Counted from the first letter of the stretch, positions 17,486-28,296 are shown. The stretch is 64,000 nt of DNA from Phaeobacter sp. B1627 (GCF_006265095.1 NZ_VCNK01000009.1:1-64000); one strand, 5' to 3'. Program-made: numbers and translations. Notes: generated from the sequence alone by a model not told the origin.

Positions 17486-20400
17486 ACCGCGATGCCGCTT
17501 CCGAAGCACAGTTCCGTGCCGCACGACCTGACGCCTCCACATGGCTCGCGGCCAATGCAGGATCCGGCAAGACGAAGGTCCTGACAGATCGTGTCGCGCG
17601 CCTTCTGCTGCGGGGCGTGGAACCGCAACACATCCTGTGCCTGACCTACACCAAGGCCGCGGCCAGCGAGATGCAGAACCGGCTGTTTCAGCGATTGGGC
17701 GAATGGTCCATGCTACCGGACGCCACGCTACGGGCGGCGCTTGTGGACCTCGGCGCGGAAGACGCGACCAACGCCGACAGGCTCTCGCAGGCCCGCACCC
17801 TGTTTGCCAGGGCGATCGAGACCCCCGGTGGCCTCAAGATACAGACCATTCACTCGTTTTGCTCTTCGCTGCTACGGCGTTTCCCGCTTGAGGCCGGTGT
17901 CAGCCCACAGTTTTCCGAGATGGAAGATCGCGCCGCAACTCTGCTGCGGGCAGAAATCGTCGAGGATATGGCGCAAGGCGCTTCTGCACATGTCGTGGAG
18001 GCTGCCTCGTTTCATGTGGGGGGCCTGGATTTCGACGATCTGACTGCGGAAATATGCAGACGCCAGGCGGATTTCAGCCCCGCTATCGATCGCGACTCGC
18101 TCGGCACAGTATTTGGCTTGCCGGAGGGGTACGATCTGCGGGCGCTGCACAAGGATGTCTTCCTTGGCACAGAGGCGGATATCCTCGCTCGGACCGTCAC
18201 GATGCTGCAATCGGGTGGCGTCACCGACAATAAAAACGCCGAGAAACTTGCGCAGATCAGGGAGGTCACAGTCGATGCCTTGCCTGTGCTTGAGGAGATT
18301 TTTCTGACCGGCAAAAGCGCCAAAGCGCCATTCACCGCCAAGATCGGCAGCTTTCCCACCAAGAAACTGCGCGAAAGCCATGGCGTGCTGATGGATCAGC
18401 TCGAACCCTTCATGGCCAGAGTGGAAGAGGCACGGCCACATCGGCTTGCCCTCGGGGCAATGGAAAAATCCCTCGTTTTACATGAGTTTGCGCGCGTATT
18501 TCTGCCGGAATACGAACGCCGGAAACAACTGCGGGGCTGGCTGGATTTTGACGACCTGATCGTCAAGGCGCGCAATTTGCTGAATGATCCCGCCGTGGCC
18601 AGCTGGGTTCTGTACCGGCTTGATGGTGGCATCGACCATATCCTGGTGGACGAGGCGCAGGACACCAGCCCGGTGCAATGGGACGTCGTCGAAAAGCTGG
18701 CCCAGGAGTTCACCTCAGGCCTGGGCGCCCGCCAGGAGGTTGAGCGCACCATATTCGTCGTGGGTGACAAAAAGCAGTCTATCTATTCCTTTCAGGGTGC
18801 GGACCCGGATGCGTTTGACCGGATGCAGGCCGAATTTGGCAAACGCCTAGTCGAGACCGGAGACGGCTTGCAAAACGCCAACCTGGCATTTTCGTTCCGC
18901 TCGTCCGCCGCGATCCTCGGTCTGGTGGATGTTGTGTTTGACGGGCAGGATCGGGCTGGGTTTGCGACGGAGGCCAAGCATCAGGCGTTCAAATCCGATC
19001 TCCCCGGTCGCGTGGACCTCTGGCCGCTGGTGGACAAGACCGAGAGCGAGGAAGACCGGGACTGGACGGACCCCGTGGACCGACCAAGCCCACGCCACCA
19101 CGCGGTCATTCTGGCCGAACGCATTGCGGGTCAGATCAAGGACATGATCGACACCGGCGTCACCATCCCGGAGGACGGCCCGAACCGCGGTCGTTTTCAG
19201 CGCCGCCCCGTGCATGCCGGTGATTTTCTGATCCTGGTCCAGCGCCGATCTGATCTGTTTTCCGAGATCATTCGTGCCTGCAAGGCCGCAGGCCTTCCGA
19301 TCGCAGGTGCCGACCGGCTGAAGGTCGGTGCCGAGCTGGCGGTCAAGGATATTGCGGCGGTGCTGCGGTTCCTCGCCCTGCCCGAGGACTCATTGTCGCT
19401 GGCGGAGGCATTGAAGTCACCTTTGTTCGGCTGGTCCGAGCAAATGCTGTTCGATCTTGCGCACAGACGTCAGGAGCCCCACCTTTGGGCTGCGTTGCGG
19501 TCCCGCGCCGATGCCTTCCCGCAAACGATGGAGATCCTGAATGACCTGCGTGATCAGGCCGATTTCCTCCGCCCGTTCGACCTGATTGAACGCATTCTCA
19601 CCCGCCATATGGGTCGGGCAAAGCTCCTGGGCCGACTTGGAACCGAGGCAGAGGACGGTATCAACGCGCTTCTGTCGCAGGCCCTCGCCTATGAACGCAC
19701 AGAAGTCCCCAGCCTCACCGGTTTTCTGGTGTGGATGCAAACTGACGATCTGGAAATCAAACGACAGATGGGTGCGGCTGGTGCCATGATCCGGGTGATG
19801 TCCGTCCATGGTTCCAAAGGGCTTGAATCGCCCATTGTGATTTTGCCCGATACCACGAAACGTCGGCCTTCCCCTGCCCCCGAGGTCATGACCGTCGATG
19901 GCACCCCCTTGTGGCGTGTGGCCAGCGAACAGATGCCGCCCGCGATGGTCGCAGCCAAGGACGGGGCCCAGGACCGCCAAGCAAACGAACGGTTGCGACT
20001 GCTCTACGTGGCTTTGACGCGTGCCGAAAAATGGCTGATTGTTGCCGGAGCCGGGGATTTGGACAAGGGTGGTGACAGCTGGTACCAGCGCGTCGATGCG
20101 GCAATGAAAACCATGGGAGCTCTGCCATTTGGTGCCCCTGGCGGTGAGGGTCTGCGGTGGGCTCATGGGGACTGGGATAGCCTGCCCTTTGTGCCCTCTG
20201 ACCTGACAGAGGCGGAAGATATCCACTTGCCGGATCTGTTTCTGCGCCCGGCTCCACCCTATGTGGCGCCGCCCTCCACCCTGCGACCTTCCGAAGATCT
20301 GGGTGGAGCAAAGGCCCTTGCCGGCGATGGTGGACTTGATGAGGACTCGGCAAAATCACGGGGAACTGCGCTTCATTCGCTTCTGGAACACCTGCCCGGC

Positions 20401-20847
20401 ATTCCCGAACCCGAGTGGGACCAAAGAGCCGAAGCCATCGCCCGGCATGACGACTGGACCGCGCTGTTTCAGGAGGCACGCCTGGTTCTGCAATCACCTG
20501 AATGCGCGGCAGTCTTCGCGCCGGATGCGCTGGCCGAGGTGACTGTCAGCGCCGATCTTGGCGGGCAACGGCTGCATGGCGTGATTGATCGCTTGATCCT
20601 GTCGCCGGATCGCATCCTGGTGGTGGATTTCAAATCCAACGCGATTGTACCCGACCGGCCAGACCTATGTCCCGAAGGGCTGCTGCGGCAAATGGCTGCC
20701 TACGAAGCCGCGTTGGCGCAGATTTACCCGGACCGGATGATTGAGACGGCGATCCTATGGACAAGAACCGCCACCCTCATGCGTTTGCCCCCCGAGCTGA
20801 TCACACAGGCCCGTGAGCGGTCTGGTTTCCAGCGGCTGGAACCTTGA
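17482..20847 (+). CDS. addA: AddA helicase-nuclease subunit
   Basis: UvrD/RecB-type 3'-5' helicase with a C-terminal nuclease. The product has 1121 residues. Motif I is [19 protein letters not shown] (about 30-48), followed by [13 protein letters not shown], motif [43 protein letters not shown] and [13 protein letters not shown]. The C-terminal nuclease shows [12 protein letters not shown] and [10 protein letters not shown]. The start is the ATG overlapping the addB stop; an upstream in-frame start would lie inside addB. trxA follows after 62 bases. Confidence 0.97.
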   Translation: MNRDAASEAQFRAARPDASTWLAANAGSGKTKVLTDRVARLLLRGVEPQHILCLTYTKAAASEMQNRLFQRLGEWSMLPDATLRAALVDLGAEDATNADRLSQARTLFARAIETPGGLKIQTIHSFCSSLLRRFPLEAGVSPQFSEMEDRAATLLRAEIVEDMAQGASAHVVEAASFHVGGLDFDDLTAEICRRQADFSPAIDRDSLGTVFGLPEGYDLRALHKDVFLGTEADILARTVTMLQSGGVTDNKNAEKLAQIREVTVDALPVLEEIFLTGKSAKAPFTAKIGSFPTKKLRESHGVLMDQLEPFMARVEEARPHRLALGAMEKSLVLHEFARVFLPEYERRKQLRGWLDFDDLIVKARNLLNDPAVASWVLYRLDGGIDHILVDEAQDTSPVQWDVVEKLAQEFTSGLGARQEVERTIFVVGDKKQSIYSFQGADPDAFDRMQAEFGKRLVETGDGLQNANLAFSFRSSAAILGLVDVVFDGQDRAGFATEAKHQAFKSDLPGRVDLWPLVDKTESEEDRDWTDPVDRPSPRHHAVILAERIAGQIKDMIDTGVTIPEDGPNRGRFQRRPVHAGDFLILVQRRSDLFSEIIRACKAAGLPIAGADRLKVGAELAVKDIAAVLRFLALPEDSLSLAEALKSPLFGWSEQMLFDLAHRRQEPHLWAALRSRADAFPQTMEILNDLRDQADFLRPFDLIERILTRHMGRAKLLGRLGTEAEDGINALLSQALAYERTEVPSLTGFLVWMQTDDLEIKRQMGAAGAMIRVMSVHGSKGLESPIVILPDTTKRRPSPAPEVMTVDGTPLWRVASEQMPPAMVAAKDGAQDRQANERLRLLYVALTRAEKWLIVAGAGDLDKGGDSWYQRVDAAMKTMGALPFGAPGGEGLRWAHGDWDSLPFVPSDLTEAEDIHLPDLFLRPAPPYVAPPSTLRPSEDLGGAKALAGDGGLDEDSAKSRGTALHSLLEHLPGIPEPEWDQRAEAIARHDDWTALFQEARLVLQSPECAAVFAPDALAEVTVSADLGGQRLHGVIDRLILSPDRILVVDFKSNAIVPDRPDLCPEGLLRQMAAYEAALAQIYPDRMIETAILWTRTATLMRLPPELITQARERSGFQRLEP

Positions 20848-20909
20848 CGCGGGCCTCACAGCTACTTACGTTCCGGGTCCAGTTGCCAAACATCTCAGGA
20901 GACATTTCC

Positions 20910-21230
20910 ATGTCCACCGTAGCCGTCACCGACGCGACTTTCGACGCCGAAGTCAAGAATTCCGATGTCCCCGTAGTGGTGGATTTCTGGGCCGAATGGT
21001 GTGGCCCCTGCAAGCAGATCGGCCCCGCTCTGGAAGAGCTGGCAGCCGAATATGGCGGCAAAATCAAAGTGGCGAAGGTGGATGTTGACCAGAACCCGAA
21101 CTCGGCTGCGGCCATGGGTGTACGCGGTATCCCGGCGCTGTTCGTCTTCAAAGATGGTCAGGTCGTATCCAACCGCGCCGGCGCGGCTCCGAAAGCGGCG
21201 CTGAAAAGCTGGATCGACGACTCGATCTGA
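20910..21230 (+). CDS. trxA: Thioredoxin 1
   Basis: The general cytoplasmic disulfide reductase. The product has 106 residues with active site WCGPC (Cys31 and Cys34), DFWAEW before it, KVDVDQNP, the cis-Pro region [12 protein letters not shown] and a typical C-terminal helix. A strong AGGAGA site lies 7 bases before the ATG. The addB-addA-trxA order is common to Rhizobiales and Rhodobacterales. A strong terminator follows. Confidence 0.98.
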   Translation: MSTVAVTDATFDAEVKNSDVPVVVDFWAEWCGPCKQIGPALEELAAEYGGKIKVAKVDVDQNPNSAAAMGVRGIPALFVFKDGQVVSNRAGAAPKAALKSWIDDSI

Positions 21231-21266
21231 CTCGATCGGACTGGGACTTTTCCCGACGATACGGAC

Positions 21267-21297
21267 AAAGGCGCGGCCCTGGGCGAGCGCCTTTTTT
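21267..21297 (+). terminator. Intrinsic terminator of trxA and the divL-addAB run
   Basis: AAAGGCGC at 21267 pairs with GCGCCTTT at 21287-21294 across a 12-base loop, with six T in and after the stem. It lies 36 bases after the trxA stop and probably ends the whole rightward run from the divL-like gene. Confidence 0.85.
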
Positions 21298-21339
21298 CAT
21301 GTCATGCGAATTTTGGGGATCTCGGCGAAGTAGAGACAA

Positions 21340-21368
21340 AGGAAAAGCCGCCCTGCATCAGGACGGCT
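21340..21368 (-). terminator. Intrinsic terminator of the DUF1127 gene
   Basis: Read leftward, AGCCG-CCTG and CAGG-CGGCT form a 10-bp stem with one mismatch around a three-base loop, followed by TTTTCCTTT. It lies 28 bases after the DUF1127 stop, back-to-back with the trxA terminator. Confidence 0.8.
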
Positions 21369-21396
21369 CTTACTTTACCGGATATGTCATTGCGGC

Positions 21397-21591
21397 TTAC
21401 AGAGCCTCAATATCGGCACGTGTGAGCCCGATATCGTCGAGTTGAGCAGCGGTCAGGTTGGACAAAGCGTTGCGGGTGATGCGTGCTTCGTTCCATTCCA
21501 CCAGAGCGGTGCGGAGGTTGAAGAAGAAATCGACTGCGCGCAGAACTGCGACAGAGCCGGCCGGTGCAATAACGTTACTTGCGTTTGCCAT
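21397..21591 (-). CDS. DUF1127 small protein
   Basis: A 64-residue protein with the YjiS/DUF1127 C-terminal motif LSNLTAAQLDDIGLTRADI. The N-terminus is a hydrophobic-aromatic stretch (VDFFFNLRTALVEWNEAR). Arg-rich members of this family are linked to phosphate or RNA metabolism in some alphaproteobacteria, but this one has few Arg and its role is unknown. AAGGAA lies 8 bases before the ATG. It is monocistronic with its own terminator. The 258-base upstream region to hslV holds the hslV promoter and nothing else I recognise. Confidence 0.9.
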   Translation of the reverse strand: MANASNVIAPAGSVAVLRAVDFFFNLRTALVEWNEARITRNALSNLTAAQLDDIGLTRADIEAL

Positions 21592-21794
21592 GATCGTGTT
21601 CCTTGAAGGGGACAGCCGACACCATGTCGGTTGTTGATGTTGATGTACTCATCCAATCCGAGTCTCACAATTGCCTATTCTTCAGTCCTGAATTGCGCCC
21701 CATGCATACCAAATGTGCAGTTTGAAAAGAATTTTATGGGTGAGGCCCGAATTTTGCTTCGGATGCTTGCGTCGCCTGCGCGCTGTCGGCTGCC

Positions 21795-21823
21795 CTTGTG
21801 CCGGCTTCCTGTTGCTTCCATAT
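21795..21823 (+). promoter_or_regulatory. Heat-shock-sigma-like promoter of hslV
   Basis: CTTGTG at 21795-21800 and CCATAT at 21818-21823 are separated by 17 bases, 26 bases before the hslV ATG. The pattern resembles the RpoH (sigma-32) consensus of alphaproteobacteria, with CTTG at -35. The same CTTG-N17-CCATAT arrangement occurs before hrcA. Confidence 0.5.
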
Positions 21824-21849
21824 AGGACAGCAAAGAAACGGAGGCTTTT

Positions 21850-22407
21850 ATGGCAGAGGACCAATTCCCCGGCTGGCACGGCACAACAATCATCGGAGTC
21901 CGCAAGGGTGGCAAAGTGGTCATCGCCGGTGATGGTCAGGTCTCGCTTGGTCAGACCGTGATCAAAGGCAGCGCCCGCAAGGTGCGACGACTGTCCCCCG
22001 GCGGCTACGACGTGGTCGCGGGTTTTGCCGGATCCACTGCCGATGCCTTTGCGTTGCTGGAGCGGCTAGAAGCCAAACTGGAAGCGACACCGGGCCAATT
22101 GCAGCGCGCCAGTGTCGAGCTGGCCAAGGACTGGCGCACCGACAAATACCTGCAAAAGCTGGAGGCCATGCTGATCGTGACCGATGGGACCGATCTCTAT
22201 GTGATCACCGGCGCCGGCGACGTGTTGGAACCGGAACATGATGTCGCCGCCATCGGATCAGGCGGAAACTTTGCCTTGGCTGCAGCCCGCGCGATGATGG
22301 ACAGTAACCGGGATGCCGAGGCTGTGGCCCGCGATGCGATGGCCATCGCTGCTGATATTTGCGTGTATACCAATGGCAACCTCACCGTTGAGAGCATTTG
22401 CGCATGA
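21850..22407 (+). CDS. hslV: ATP-dependent protease subunit HslV
   Basis: The proteasome-like threonine peptidase that forms HslUV with HslU and degrades misfolded proteins. The product has 185 residues. Thr12 in [13 protein letters not shown] is the expected nucleophile after removal of the leader, and [12 protein letters not shown] and [13 protein letters not shown] are typical. GGAGG precedes the ATG. Unusually, hslU does not follow directly: a membrane-protein gene overlapping hslV by four bases lies in between. Confidence 0.97.
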   Translation: MAEDQFPGWHGTTIIGVRKGGKVVIAGDGQVSLGQTVIKGSARKVRRLSPGGYDVVAGFAGSTADAFALLERLEAKLEATPGQLQRASVELAKDWRTDKYLQKLEAMLIVTDGTDLYVITGAGDVLEPEHDVAAIGSGGNFALAAARAMMDSNRDAEAVARDAMAIAADICVYTNGNLTVESICA

Positions 22408-23459
22408 TCACGCGCGACGATCTGCGCGCTGCGGTCGGTTCTGGTCTCATATCAGAATCTCAGGCCGCGTCGCTCACATCCTTGGCGGACAGTCGGCGCG
22501 GGGCCCGCGAGAGGCTGGATCCCGGAGACGAGCCCTTTGAGCTGTTCAAAGGGTTCAACGAGATCTTTATCGTCGTGGGCCTCGCCATTCTCGCGATGGG
22601 GTGGATTGCGGTGAACACGGCGTCCATGCTCACCGAGATCGTCAACTACAAGTCGCAAATGACCACCGCCGCATTGATTGGGGCCGCGCTCCTCTGGGCA
22701 ATATCGGAATATTTCATCCGGGTTCGGCGCATGGTCGCTCCGGCAATTGCGCTGTCGGTCTTGTTTGCGGCCAACGCTGCCACCGGATTTACCGCACAAT
22801 TTGCGCAGCCATTCATGATCGCACAGGAAGATTATACATCCCTGCCCGTCGCGCTGACGCTCTCGACCCTGGCTCTGCTGGTCTATTGGTGGCGTTTTCG
22901 GGTGCCCTTCGCCATGGCCTTGATCGCGCTCGGGCTGTTTGCCGTGACCATGATTATTGCCGCCGATCAGTCCGGCGTGCCGACCGAGATCGGTGATCTA
23001 TTCCTGCTGAGCGCAAACGGGCCTTTTGCATGGATCACCCTTCTGGTGGGGCTTCTGGTATTCGCTGTCGCCATGGCCTTTGACCTGAGCGACCCTCATC
23101 GTGTGACCCGACGCTCGGCGCAGGGGTTTTGGCTGCACGTGGTTGCCGCTCCTGCTCTTGTGAACACGGTGGCATTGACGCTTCTTGAGGGCGAACAGGA
23201 CGTTATGCTTGCGCTCGTTCTCGCGTTTTTTGCGCTCATCGCTATTGTGATCGACCGCCGGTCGTTCCTCATCACCGCAATCGGCTATATCGTAGCTCTC
23301 AGCACAACCGTGTTCGACAGCGAAGGCACCGGATTGAGCATTCTGGCGCTTGGCGTCGTTCTCGTGATCCTCGGGGCCTTCTGGGCCAGGATCCGAGCTG
23401 TTCTTTTGTCGTTGCTCGCCCGCGTGCTGCCGCTTCACCGCTTGCCGCCTTCTCACTGA
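22404..23459 (+). CDS. Polytopic membrane protein (DUF2157-like) between hslV and hslU
   Basis: A 351-residue protein. A soluble N-terminal stretch of about 45 residues ([24 protein letters not shown]) resembles the DUF2157 N-terminal helix pair, which in that family precedes many membrane helices. About ten hydrophobic segments then fill residues 50-345. The ATG overlaps the hslV stop (ATGA), and hslU starts 13 bases after its stop, so it is cotranscribed with both protease genes. I do not recognise a function. A role in membrane stress or quality control is only suggested by position. Confidence 0.85.
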   Translation: MITRDDLRAAVGSGLISESQAASLTSLADSRRGARERLDPGDEPFELFKGFNEIFIVVGLAILAMGWIAVNTASMLTEIVNYKSQMTTAALIGAALLWAISEYFIRVRRMVAPAIALSVLFAANAATGFTAQFAQPFMIAQEDYTSLPVALTLSTLALLVYWWRFRVPFAMALIALGLFAVTMIIAADQSGVPTEIGDLFLLSANGPFAWITLLVGLLVFAVAMAFDLSDPHRVTRRSAQGFWLHVVAAPALVNTVALTLLEGEQDVMLALVLAFFALIAIVIDRRSFLITAIGYIVALSTTVFDSEGTGLSILALGVVLVILGAFWARIRAVLLSLLARVLPLHRLPPSH

Positions 23460-23472
23460 AAAAGGGATAGAC

Positions 23473-24783
23473 ATGACTGATCTGACCCCCCGCGAAATCG
23501 TGTCCGAACTCGATCGCTTCATCATCGGCCAAAAGGACGCCAAGCGCGCCGTAGCAGTGGCCCTGCGCAATCGCTGGCGTCGTAAACAGCTGCCGGATGA
23601 CCTGCGCGACGAGGTATACCCAAAGAACATTCTGATGATCGGCCCCACCGGTGTCGGCAAAACCGAGATTTCGCGACGGCTGGCCAAACTTGCCCGCGCG
23701 CCGTTCATCAAAGTAGAGGCCACCAAATTTACCGAAGTTGGCTATGTCGGTCGCGATGTCGAGCAAATCGTACGTGATCTGGTTGATACGGCGATTGTGC
23801 AGACGCGTGAACATATGCGTGAAAACGTCCGTACAAAGGCGCATAAGGCGGCTGAGCTCCGCGTGCTCGAAGCCATCGCCGGCAGTGAGGCCCGCGAGGG
23901 AACACTCGATATGTTTCGCAAGAAGCTAAAGGCCGGTGAGCTGGACGACACTGTCATCGAGCTTGATATCGCAGAAACCTCAAACCCCATGGGCGGCATG
24001 TTTGATATCCCCGGTCAGCCTGGCGGCAACATAGGGATGATGAACCTGGGGGACCTGTTTGGCAAAGCCATGGGGGGCCGCACCACCCGGAAGAAACTGA
24101 CCGTCGCCGAAAGCTACGACGTGTTGATCAGCGAAGAAGCTGACAAGCTTCTGGACGATGAAACCGTGACCAAGGCCGCCTTGGAATCGGTCGAGCAGAA
24201 CGGCATCGTTTTCCTTGACGAAATTGACAAGGTCTGTGCGCGAAGTGATGCGCGCGGCGGGGACGTCAGTCGCGAGGGGGTCCAGCGTGACCTTCTGCCC
24301 CTGATCGAAGGCACCACCGTGAGCACCAAACACGGACCGGTGAAAACGGACCATATTCTGTTCATTGCGTCCGGTGCATTTCACATCGTGAAGCCATCTG
24401 ACCTGCTCCCCGAACTCCAGGGTCGGCTGCCGATCCGTGTCAACCTCCGCGCGCTGACCGAAGCAGACTTCGTGCGTATTCTGACCGAAACCGATAATGC
24501 ACTGACCCGCCAGTATGAGGCGCTGCTCGGGACCGAACAGGTCACCGTGACGTTTACCAAGGACGGTATTCAGGCGCTTGCCCGGATCGCTGCCGAAGTG
24601 AACCAAAGCGTCGAAAACATCGGTGCGCGGCGGCTCTATACCGTGATGGAGCGCGTGTTCGAGGAACTGTCCTTCACCGCACCTGACTGTCCGGGAACGG
24701 AAATAGTTGTCGATGCAGCGCTGGTGAACAAGAACCTCGGTGAGCTGACAAAGTCCACTGATCTCAGCCGCTACGTGCTCTAG
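23473..24783 (+). CDS. hslU: ATP-dependent protease ATPase subunit HslU
   Basis: The AAA+ unfoldase of the HslUV protease. The product has 436 residues, opening [17 protein letters not shown]. Walker A is [17 protein letters not shown], followed by the pore motif [11 protein letters not shown], Walker [14 protein letters not shown] and the sensor regions [21 protein letters not shown] and [14 protein letters not shown]. An I-domain lies between about 110 and 220. It shares a transcript with hslV and the membrane-protein gene. Confidence 0.98.
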   Translation: MTDLTPREIVSELDRFIIGQKDAKRAVAVALRNRWRRKQLPDDLRDEVYPKNILMIGPTGVGKTEISRRLAKLARAPFIKVEATKFTEVGYVGRDVEQIVRDLVDTAIVQTREHMRENVRTKAHKAAELRVLEAIAGSEAREGTLDMFRKKLKAGELDDTVIELDIAETSNPMGGMFDIPGQPGGNIGMMNLGDLFGKAMGGRTTRKKLTVAESYDVLISEEADKLLDDETVTKAALESVEQNGIVFLDEIDKVCARSDARGGDVSREGVQRDLLPLIEGTTVSTKHGPVKTDHILFIASGAFHIVKPSDLLPELQGRLPIRVNLRALTEADFVRILTETDNALTRQYEALLGTEQVTVTFTKDGIQALARIAAEVNQSVENIGARRLYTVMERVFEELSFTAPDCPGTEIVVDAALVNKNLGELTKSTDLSRYVL

Positions 24784-24855
24784 GGCGCCTTGCCTGTATC
24801 GCGGCCAATGCAAAGAGGGTACTACGGATCGCGGGACGGGCAGAAAGGCTGGAAG

Positions 24856-25977
24856 ATGCGACTACATATTTTTTCCGCAGTCACGATCCTGTTTCTCGCC
24901 GCCTGCGCCGACAGGGATATGATGCCCATTGTACCGACGGCACTTTCCGTCGGTACAGCGCAAACGGTGTTTGCGACAACCACCCGGGCGGAAGAGCCGG
25001 ACGGAACCTTTGGTTTTCAACGCTCAAACGACCTTCGAATGATGGAAATGACGGTGTCTATCCCGCCCGACCACAGTCCCGGAGAGCTTTCCTACCGGCA
25101 CAAGAATCCCGATCCGACAAAGAACTTCACAATCGCAGACAACACTGACATTGCCTCGATAGAGGACCTGCGGCGTCGGTTTGCGCGGGAGCAGCGGGAA
25201 AATGGCTGGCCTCTGCGGGAGGTGACGATATTCGTTCACGGCTTCAACAGTACCCATCCGGAAACCGCCTATCGTGCCGCCCAGATTGCACATGACGTCG
25301 GCCTTCCGGGATCTCTGGTCATGTATTCCTGGCCCAGTCGCGGTCGCGCTTTTGGCTATGCCTACGATCTCGACAGTATGCTCTTTGCCCGCGACGGGCT
25401 TGAGGAAACCATACGCCGGGTCAAAAAAGCAGGCGCCGACCGCATTGTGCTGGTGGCCCACTCCATGGGGACTGGTCTCAGCATGGAGATGCTGCGGCAG
25501 GCTGAAATCCGCACACCTGGCTGGGCTTCTCGCACGATGAACGGAGGCGTTATTCTGATGTCACCGGATCTTGATGTGGATCTCTTTGAAAGCCAGATCG
25601 CCGATCTCCGGACGGTTCCCCAGCCCTTCGCTATCATGGTTTCCAAAAAAGACCGGATCCTGAACATCTCCGGTCGGCTGCGCGGAACCAGCACCGGCGA
25701 GCGGCTTGGCAACATTTCCTCCGCTGACCGGCTCAAGGATTGGCCAGTTCAGGTCATCGACCTCACCGCTTTTGACAGCGACGCCGCATCGGGGCATTTT
25801 GTGGCCGCAACCTCGCCGAGCCTGATTGCGGTGCTGCGATCGGCCGCGCGGGTGAACAGAGTCTTTGGCCCCGTGGATCCGAGTTTTCTCAGTCAGGTCC
25901 TGCCGGTGAATCAGGCAGTCCTGGCGGATTCGGGCAAACTTTTGCTGGAACGGCGTGAAAGGAGCGAAAATCGCTGA
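24856..25977 (+). CDS. Alpha/beta-hydrolase lipoprotein (DUF900, COG4782)
   Basis: A 373-residue exported lipoprotein. The N-terminal signal ends in the lipobox LAAC (Cys near residue 18). The DUF900 hydrolase domain carries VTIFVHGFNSTHPETAYRAA and the nucleophile elbow VAHSMGTGLSMEML, with late SGHFVAATSPS supplying a probable His. The ATG at 24856 is chosen because it gives a proper signal peptide; upstream codons would bury it. It lies 72 bases after hslU and is convergent with the Smr gene, with two bases between stops. Substrate unknown. Confidence 0.88.
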   Translation: MRLHIFSAVTILFLAACADRDMMPIVPTALSVGTAQTVFATTTRAEEPDGTFGFQRSNDLRMMEMTVSIPPDHSPGELSYRHKNPDPTKNFTIADNTDIASIEDLRRRFAREQRENGWPLREVTIFVHGFNSTHPETAYRAAQIAHDVGLPGSLVMYSWPSRGRAFGYAYDLDSMLFARDGLEETIRRVKKAGADRIVLVAHSMGTGLSMEMLRQAEIRTPGWASRTMNGGVILMSPDLDVDLFESQIADLRTVPQPFAIMVSKKDRILNISGRLRGTSTGERLGNISSADRLKDWPVQVIDLTAFDSDAASGHFVAATSPSLIAVLRSAARVNRVFGPVDPSFLSQVLPVNQAVLADSGKLLLERRERSENR

Positions 25978-25979
25978 CC

Positions 25980-26585
25980 TCAGCGATTGCGCCGCAAATA
26001 GACGTAATATGCGCCCTCACCGCCATGACTGATATGGGCCGGGGTGATCTGAAGAACCGCCTGTGCCAATGGAGGCAGCGCCAGCCACTGCGGAACCTGA
26101 TGCCGTAGGACGCCGCGCGGAACCGGCATTGGACCGGGCTCATCGCGGTCCTTCCCCTTTCCGGTGATGACCAGCACGAGGCGTTTGTCTTTTGACTGCG
26201 ATGTGAGAATGAAACGCACAAGCGCACCATGTGCCGACTCCATGCGCATCCCATGCAGATCCAGTTTCCCTTCCGGCTTCAACTTGCCGCGTTTCATCCG
26301 GCGAAAGGCTTTTTCATCCATTCGCACCGGATCGGCCGCCAGTTTTCGCCCCGGAGACGGCTTCAAATCATGACGTGGCGCCGCTCCGCGACCTTTGCTC
26401 CCAAGTTCAAACGGTTGCAGGGAGGCGGGTGCCGGTCTCTGCGGCTTCGGTTTTGGTTTTGGCGGAGGCGGCAGATCATCGTGTTCGCTCCCTCTTTCGT
26501 TCCGTCCGCTGTGCAGGCGTTCCGTATGTGTCACGACCTTTTTCCAAAGATCGATCTCTTCAGCTGTGAGTTTGCGCCGGCTCAT
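25980..26585 (-). CDS. Smr-domain protein
   Basis: A 201-residue protein. The first 70 residues are charged and Pro/Lys-rich (DDLPPPPKPKPKPQ). The C-terminal Smr domain has LDLHGMRMESAHGALVRFI and the LVLVITGKGKDRDEPG loop, ending SHGGEGAYYVYLRRNR. Stand-alone Smr proteins of this type are nuclease-like and in some bacteria act on mRNA at collided ribosomes. The start overlaps the mltA stop by one base. It is last in the leftward Tim44-mltA-smr run. Confidence 0.9.
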   Translation of the reverse strand: MSRRKLTAEEIDLWKKVVTHTERLHSGRNERGSEHDDLPPPPKPKPKPQRPAPASLQPFELGSKGRGAAPRHDLKPSPGRKLAADPVRMDEKAFRRMKRGKLKPEGKLDLHGMRMESAHGALVRFILTSQSKDKRLVLVITGKGKDRDEPGPMPVPRGVLRHQVPQWLALPPLAQAVLQITPAHISHGGEGAYYVYLRRNR

Positions 26586-27643
26586 CAGATATCATCCGGC
26601 AACAATGCATAGGCGCGCTGTATCGGCATCAATATCAGCATTCGGCCAGGGTCGCGGAGCTTGCCGGCGAGACGGCCCGCGTCATCGCCGGCGCCGAAAA
26701 AGATATCCGCCCTCTGCGCCCCTTTGATCGCGGATCCGGTATCCTGCGCGATCATCAGCCGACGCATTTTGGTCTCACCGTTTTTCTCAACCCACACCGG
26801 CGCACCAAGCGGGGTATAGGCGGGATCCACCGCGACGGATCGCAACGGCGTAATAGAGCGGTTCATCGCGCCAAGCGGCCCTTTGTGGGGCGCGACACGG
26901 TTCACTTCGCGGAAGAACACGTACGATGGGTTATGCATCAATAACTCTGTACCAGGACCCGGATTGCGACGAACCCAATTTTGAATGACCTGGGCACTGA
27001 CTTGGTGGAGATTATAGATCCCGCGCCGCACCAGCTCTTGTCCAATCGACCGGTAAGGATGCCCGTTGGCCCCACCATATCCAAGTCTTATGGTCGAACC
27101 ATTTGTCAACTTGATCCGTCCAGATCCTTGAATTTGCAAGAAAAACAGCTCTACTGGATCGTCAACCCAGGCAATTTCAAGACCTCGCCCCTCCATGACG
27201 CCGCTCGTCAGGATCTCTCGGCGGGTCAACCAAAGCGATGTGTTCCGGGCCTCTGGCGGCATCCTGTAGACCGGATAGCGGTACCGTGCCGTCCGAACCA
27301 GAGATCCCTGAAGCTCCGGTTCGAAATAGCCGGTGAACAGGCCATCCCTGCCGTCCTCGATCAAAACCGGGCGAAAAAACAATTCGAAAAAGCTGCGGGC
27401 GCCACTGTCATCGGCATTATGCGCCATGGCGCAGAGCGATTGCCAATCGGCACCATCAATATCCATGCAAGTGCCGCGAAAAACCCGAAGCGCCTCAACA
27501 TGGTTGTCGAGGTCCCATTCGGACAGTTCGCTGAACTCCAGAATACGGTGGGATAGCCCCTGCACAGGTTGCGCTCCGGCTGAGAAACACAGGGTTACGG
27601 TCAAAAATACCGCACCCAGCCCCCTGCGGAGCGCACCCGTCAT
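26585..27643 (-). CDS. mltA: Membrane-bound lytic murein transglycosylase A
   Basis: Cleaves the MurNAc-GlcNAc bond of peptidoglycan with formation of 1,6-anhydro-MurNAc, the feedstock for recycling by AmgK/MurU. The product has 352 residues with an N-terminal signal (FLTVTLCFSAGAQP), apparently without a lipobox Cys. The MltA barrel shows FTGYFEPELQGS. The 3D domain contains catalytic Asp in LMIAQDTGSAIKGAQRADIF. Overlaps on both sides show cotranscription with the Tim44-like and smr genes. Confidence 0.94.
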   Translation of the reverse strand: MTGALRRGLGAVFLTVTLCFSAGAQPVQGLSHRILEFSELSEWDLDNHVEALRVFRGTCMDIDGADWQSLCAMAHNADDSGARSFFELFFRPVLIEDGRDGLFTGYFEPELQGSLVRTARYRYPVYRMPPEARNTSLWLTRREILTSGVMEGRGLEIAWVDDPVELFFLQIQGSGRIKLTNGSTIRLGYGGANGHPYRSIGQELVRRGIYNLHQVSAQVIQNWVRRNPGPGTELLMHNPSYVFFREVNRVAPHKGPLGAMNRSITPLRSVAVDPAYTPLGAPVWVEKNGETKMRRLMIAQDTGSAIKGAQRADIFFGAGDDAGRLAGKLRDPGRMLILMPIQRAYALLPDDI

Positions 27644-28296
27644 GCGTCCGTTGCCACCAGTTGCCAGTTCGGATCGTCACCGCCCATCTGTCGTGCAAAC
27701 GTCCATGTATCCTTCTGGCGTTTGACCGCTTTTGGATCGCCCTCGACAATCTCGCCGCTGCGATCACGTACCACTGATGTCAGTTCACCGACAAACCGGA
27801 CCGTAATCTCTGCAGTGGATGTCGGCTCGTGGAAACTGGCATCCGCAATGGAGGTTTCGCGCACGCCGATGAATTCTGCGTCAATGGTCAGACCCTGATC
27901 CTCGCGATTGGAAACCGCATCCACGAAGCTCTGGAAAATCTCATCCGAAATGAAGGGCTGAATCCCGTCAAGCTCGCCCGTCTCGAAGCCCATCAGGATC
28001 ATCTCATATGCACCACGTGCGCCCTGCAGGAATTCCGCGACGTGAAACGACGAGTCCGCGCGCTTCATGTCAGCCAGCGCTTGCGCCTCGGGGCTCCCCT
28101 CATCGACATAAGCCACAATATCGTCATCAGGGCGGCCGTCTATTACTTCAAACTTACGCTGGGGCGCGCGGACGTCTGACCCGGACAAGGGAGGCTTTTC
28201 AAAGCCCTCTCGCGTGCCCAATACGCTCTTCAGGCGCAAAATCAGAAAAACCGCGATGCCGGCCAGGACCAAAACCTCTATCAAGGGCGACTCCAT
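27640..28296 (-). CDS. Tim44/TimA-family membrane-anchored protein
   Basis: A 218-residue protein: one N-terminal transmembrane helix (LIEVLVLAGIAVFLILRL), a short linker, then a Tim44-like domain (about 80-215) with FLQGARGAYEMILMGFETGELDGI and the terminal WTFARQMGGDDPNWQLVAT. Alphaproteobacterial Tim44 homologues are thought to be ancestral to the mitochondrial import factor and may assist membrane-protein handling. It heads the leftward Tim44-mltA-smr run. fxsA, divergent, starts 113 bases away and secB is beyond it. Confidence 0.93.
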   Translation of the reverse strand: MESPLIEVLVLAGIAVFLILRLKSVLGTREGFEKPPLSGSDVRAPQRKFEVIDGRPDDDIVAYVDEGSPEAQALADMKRADSSFHVAEFLQGARGAYEMILMGFETGELDGIQPFISDEIFQSFVDAVSNREDQGLTIDAEFIGVRETSIADASFHEPTSTAEITVRFVGELTSVVRDRSGEIVEGDPKAVKRQKDTWTFARQMGGDDPNWQLVATDA

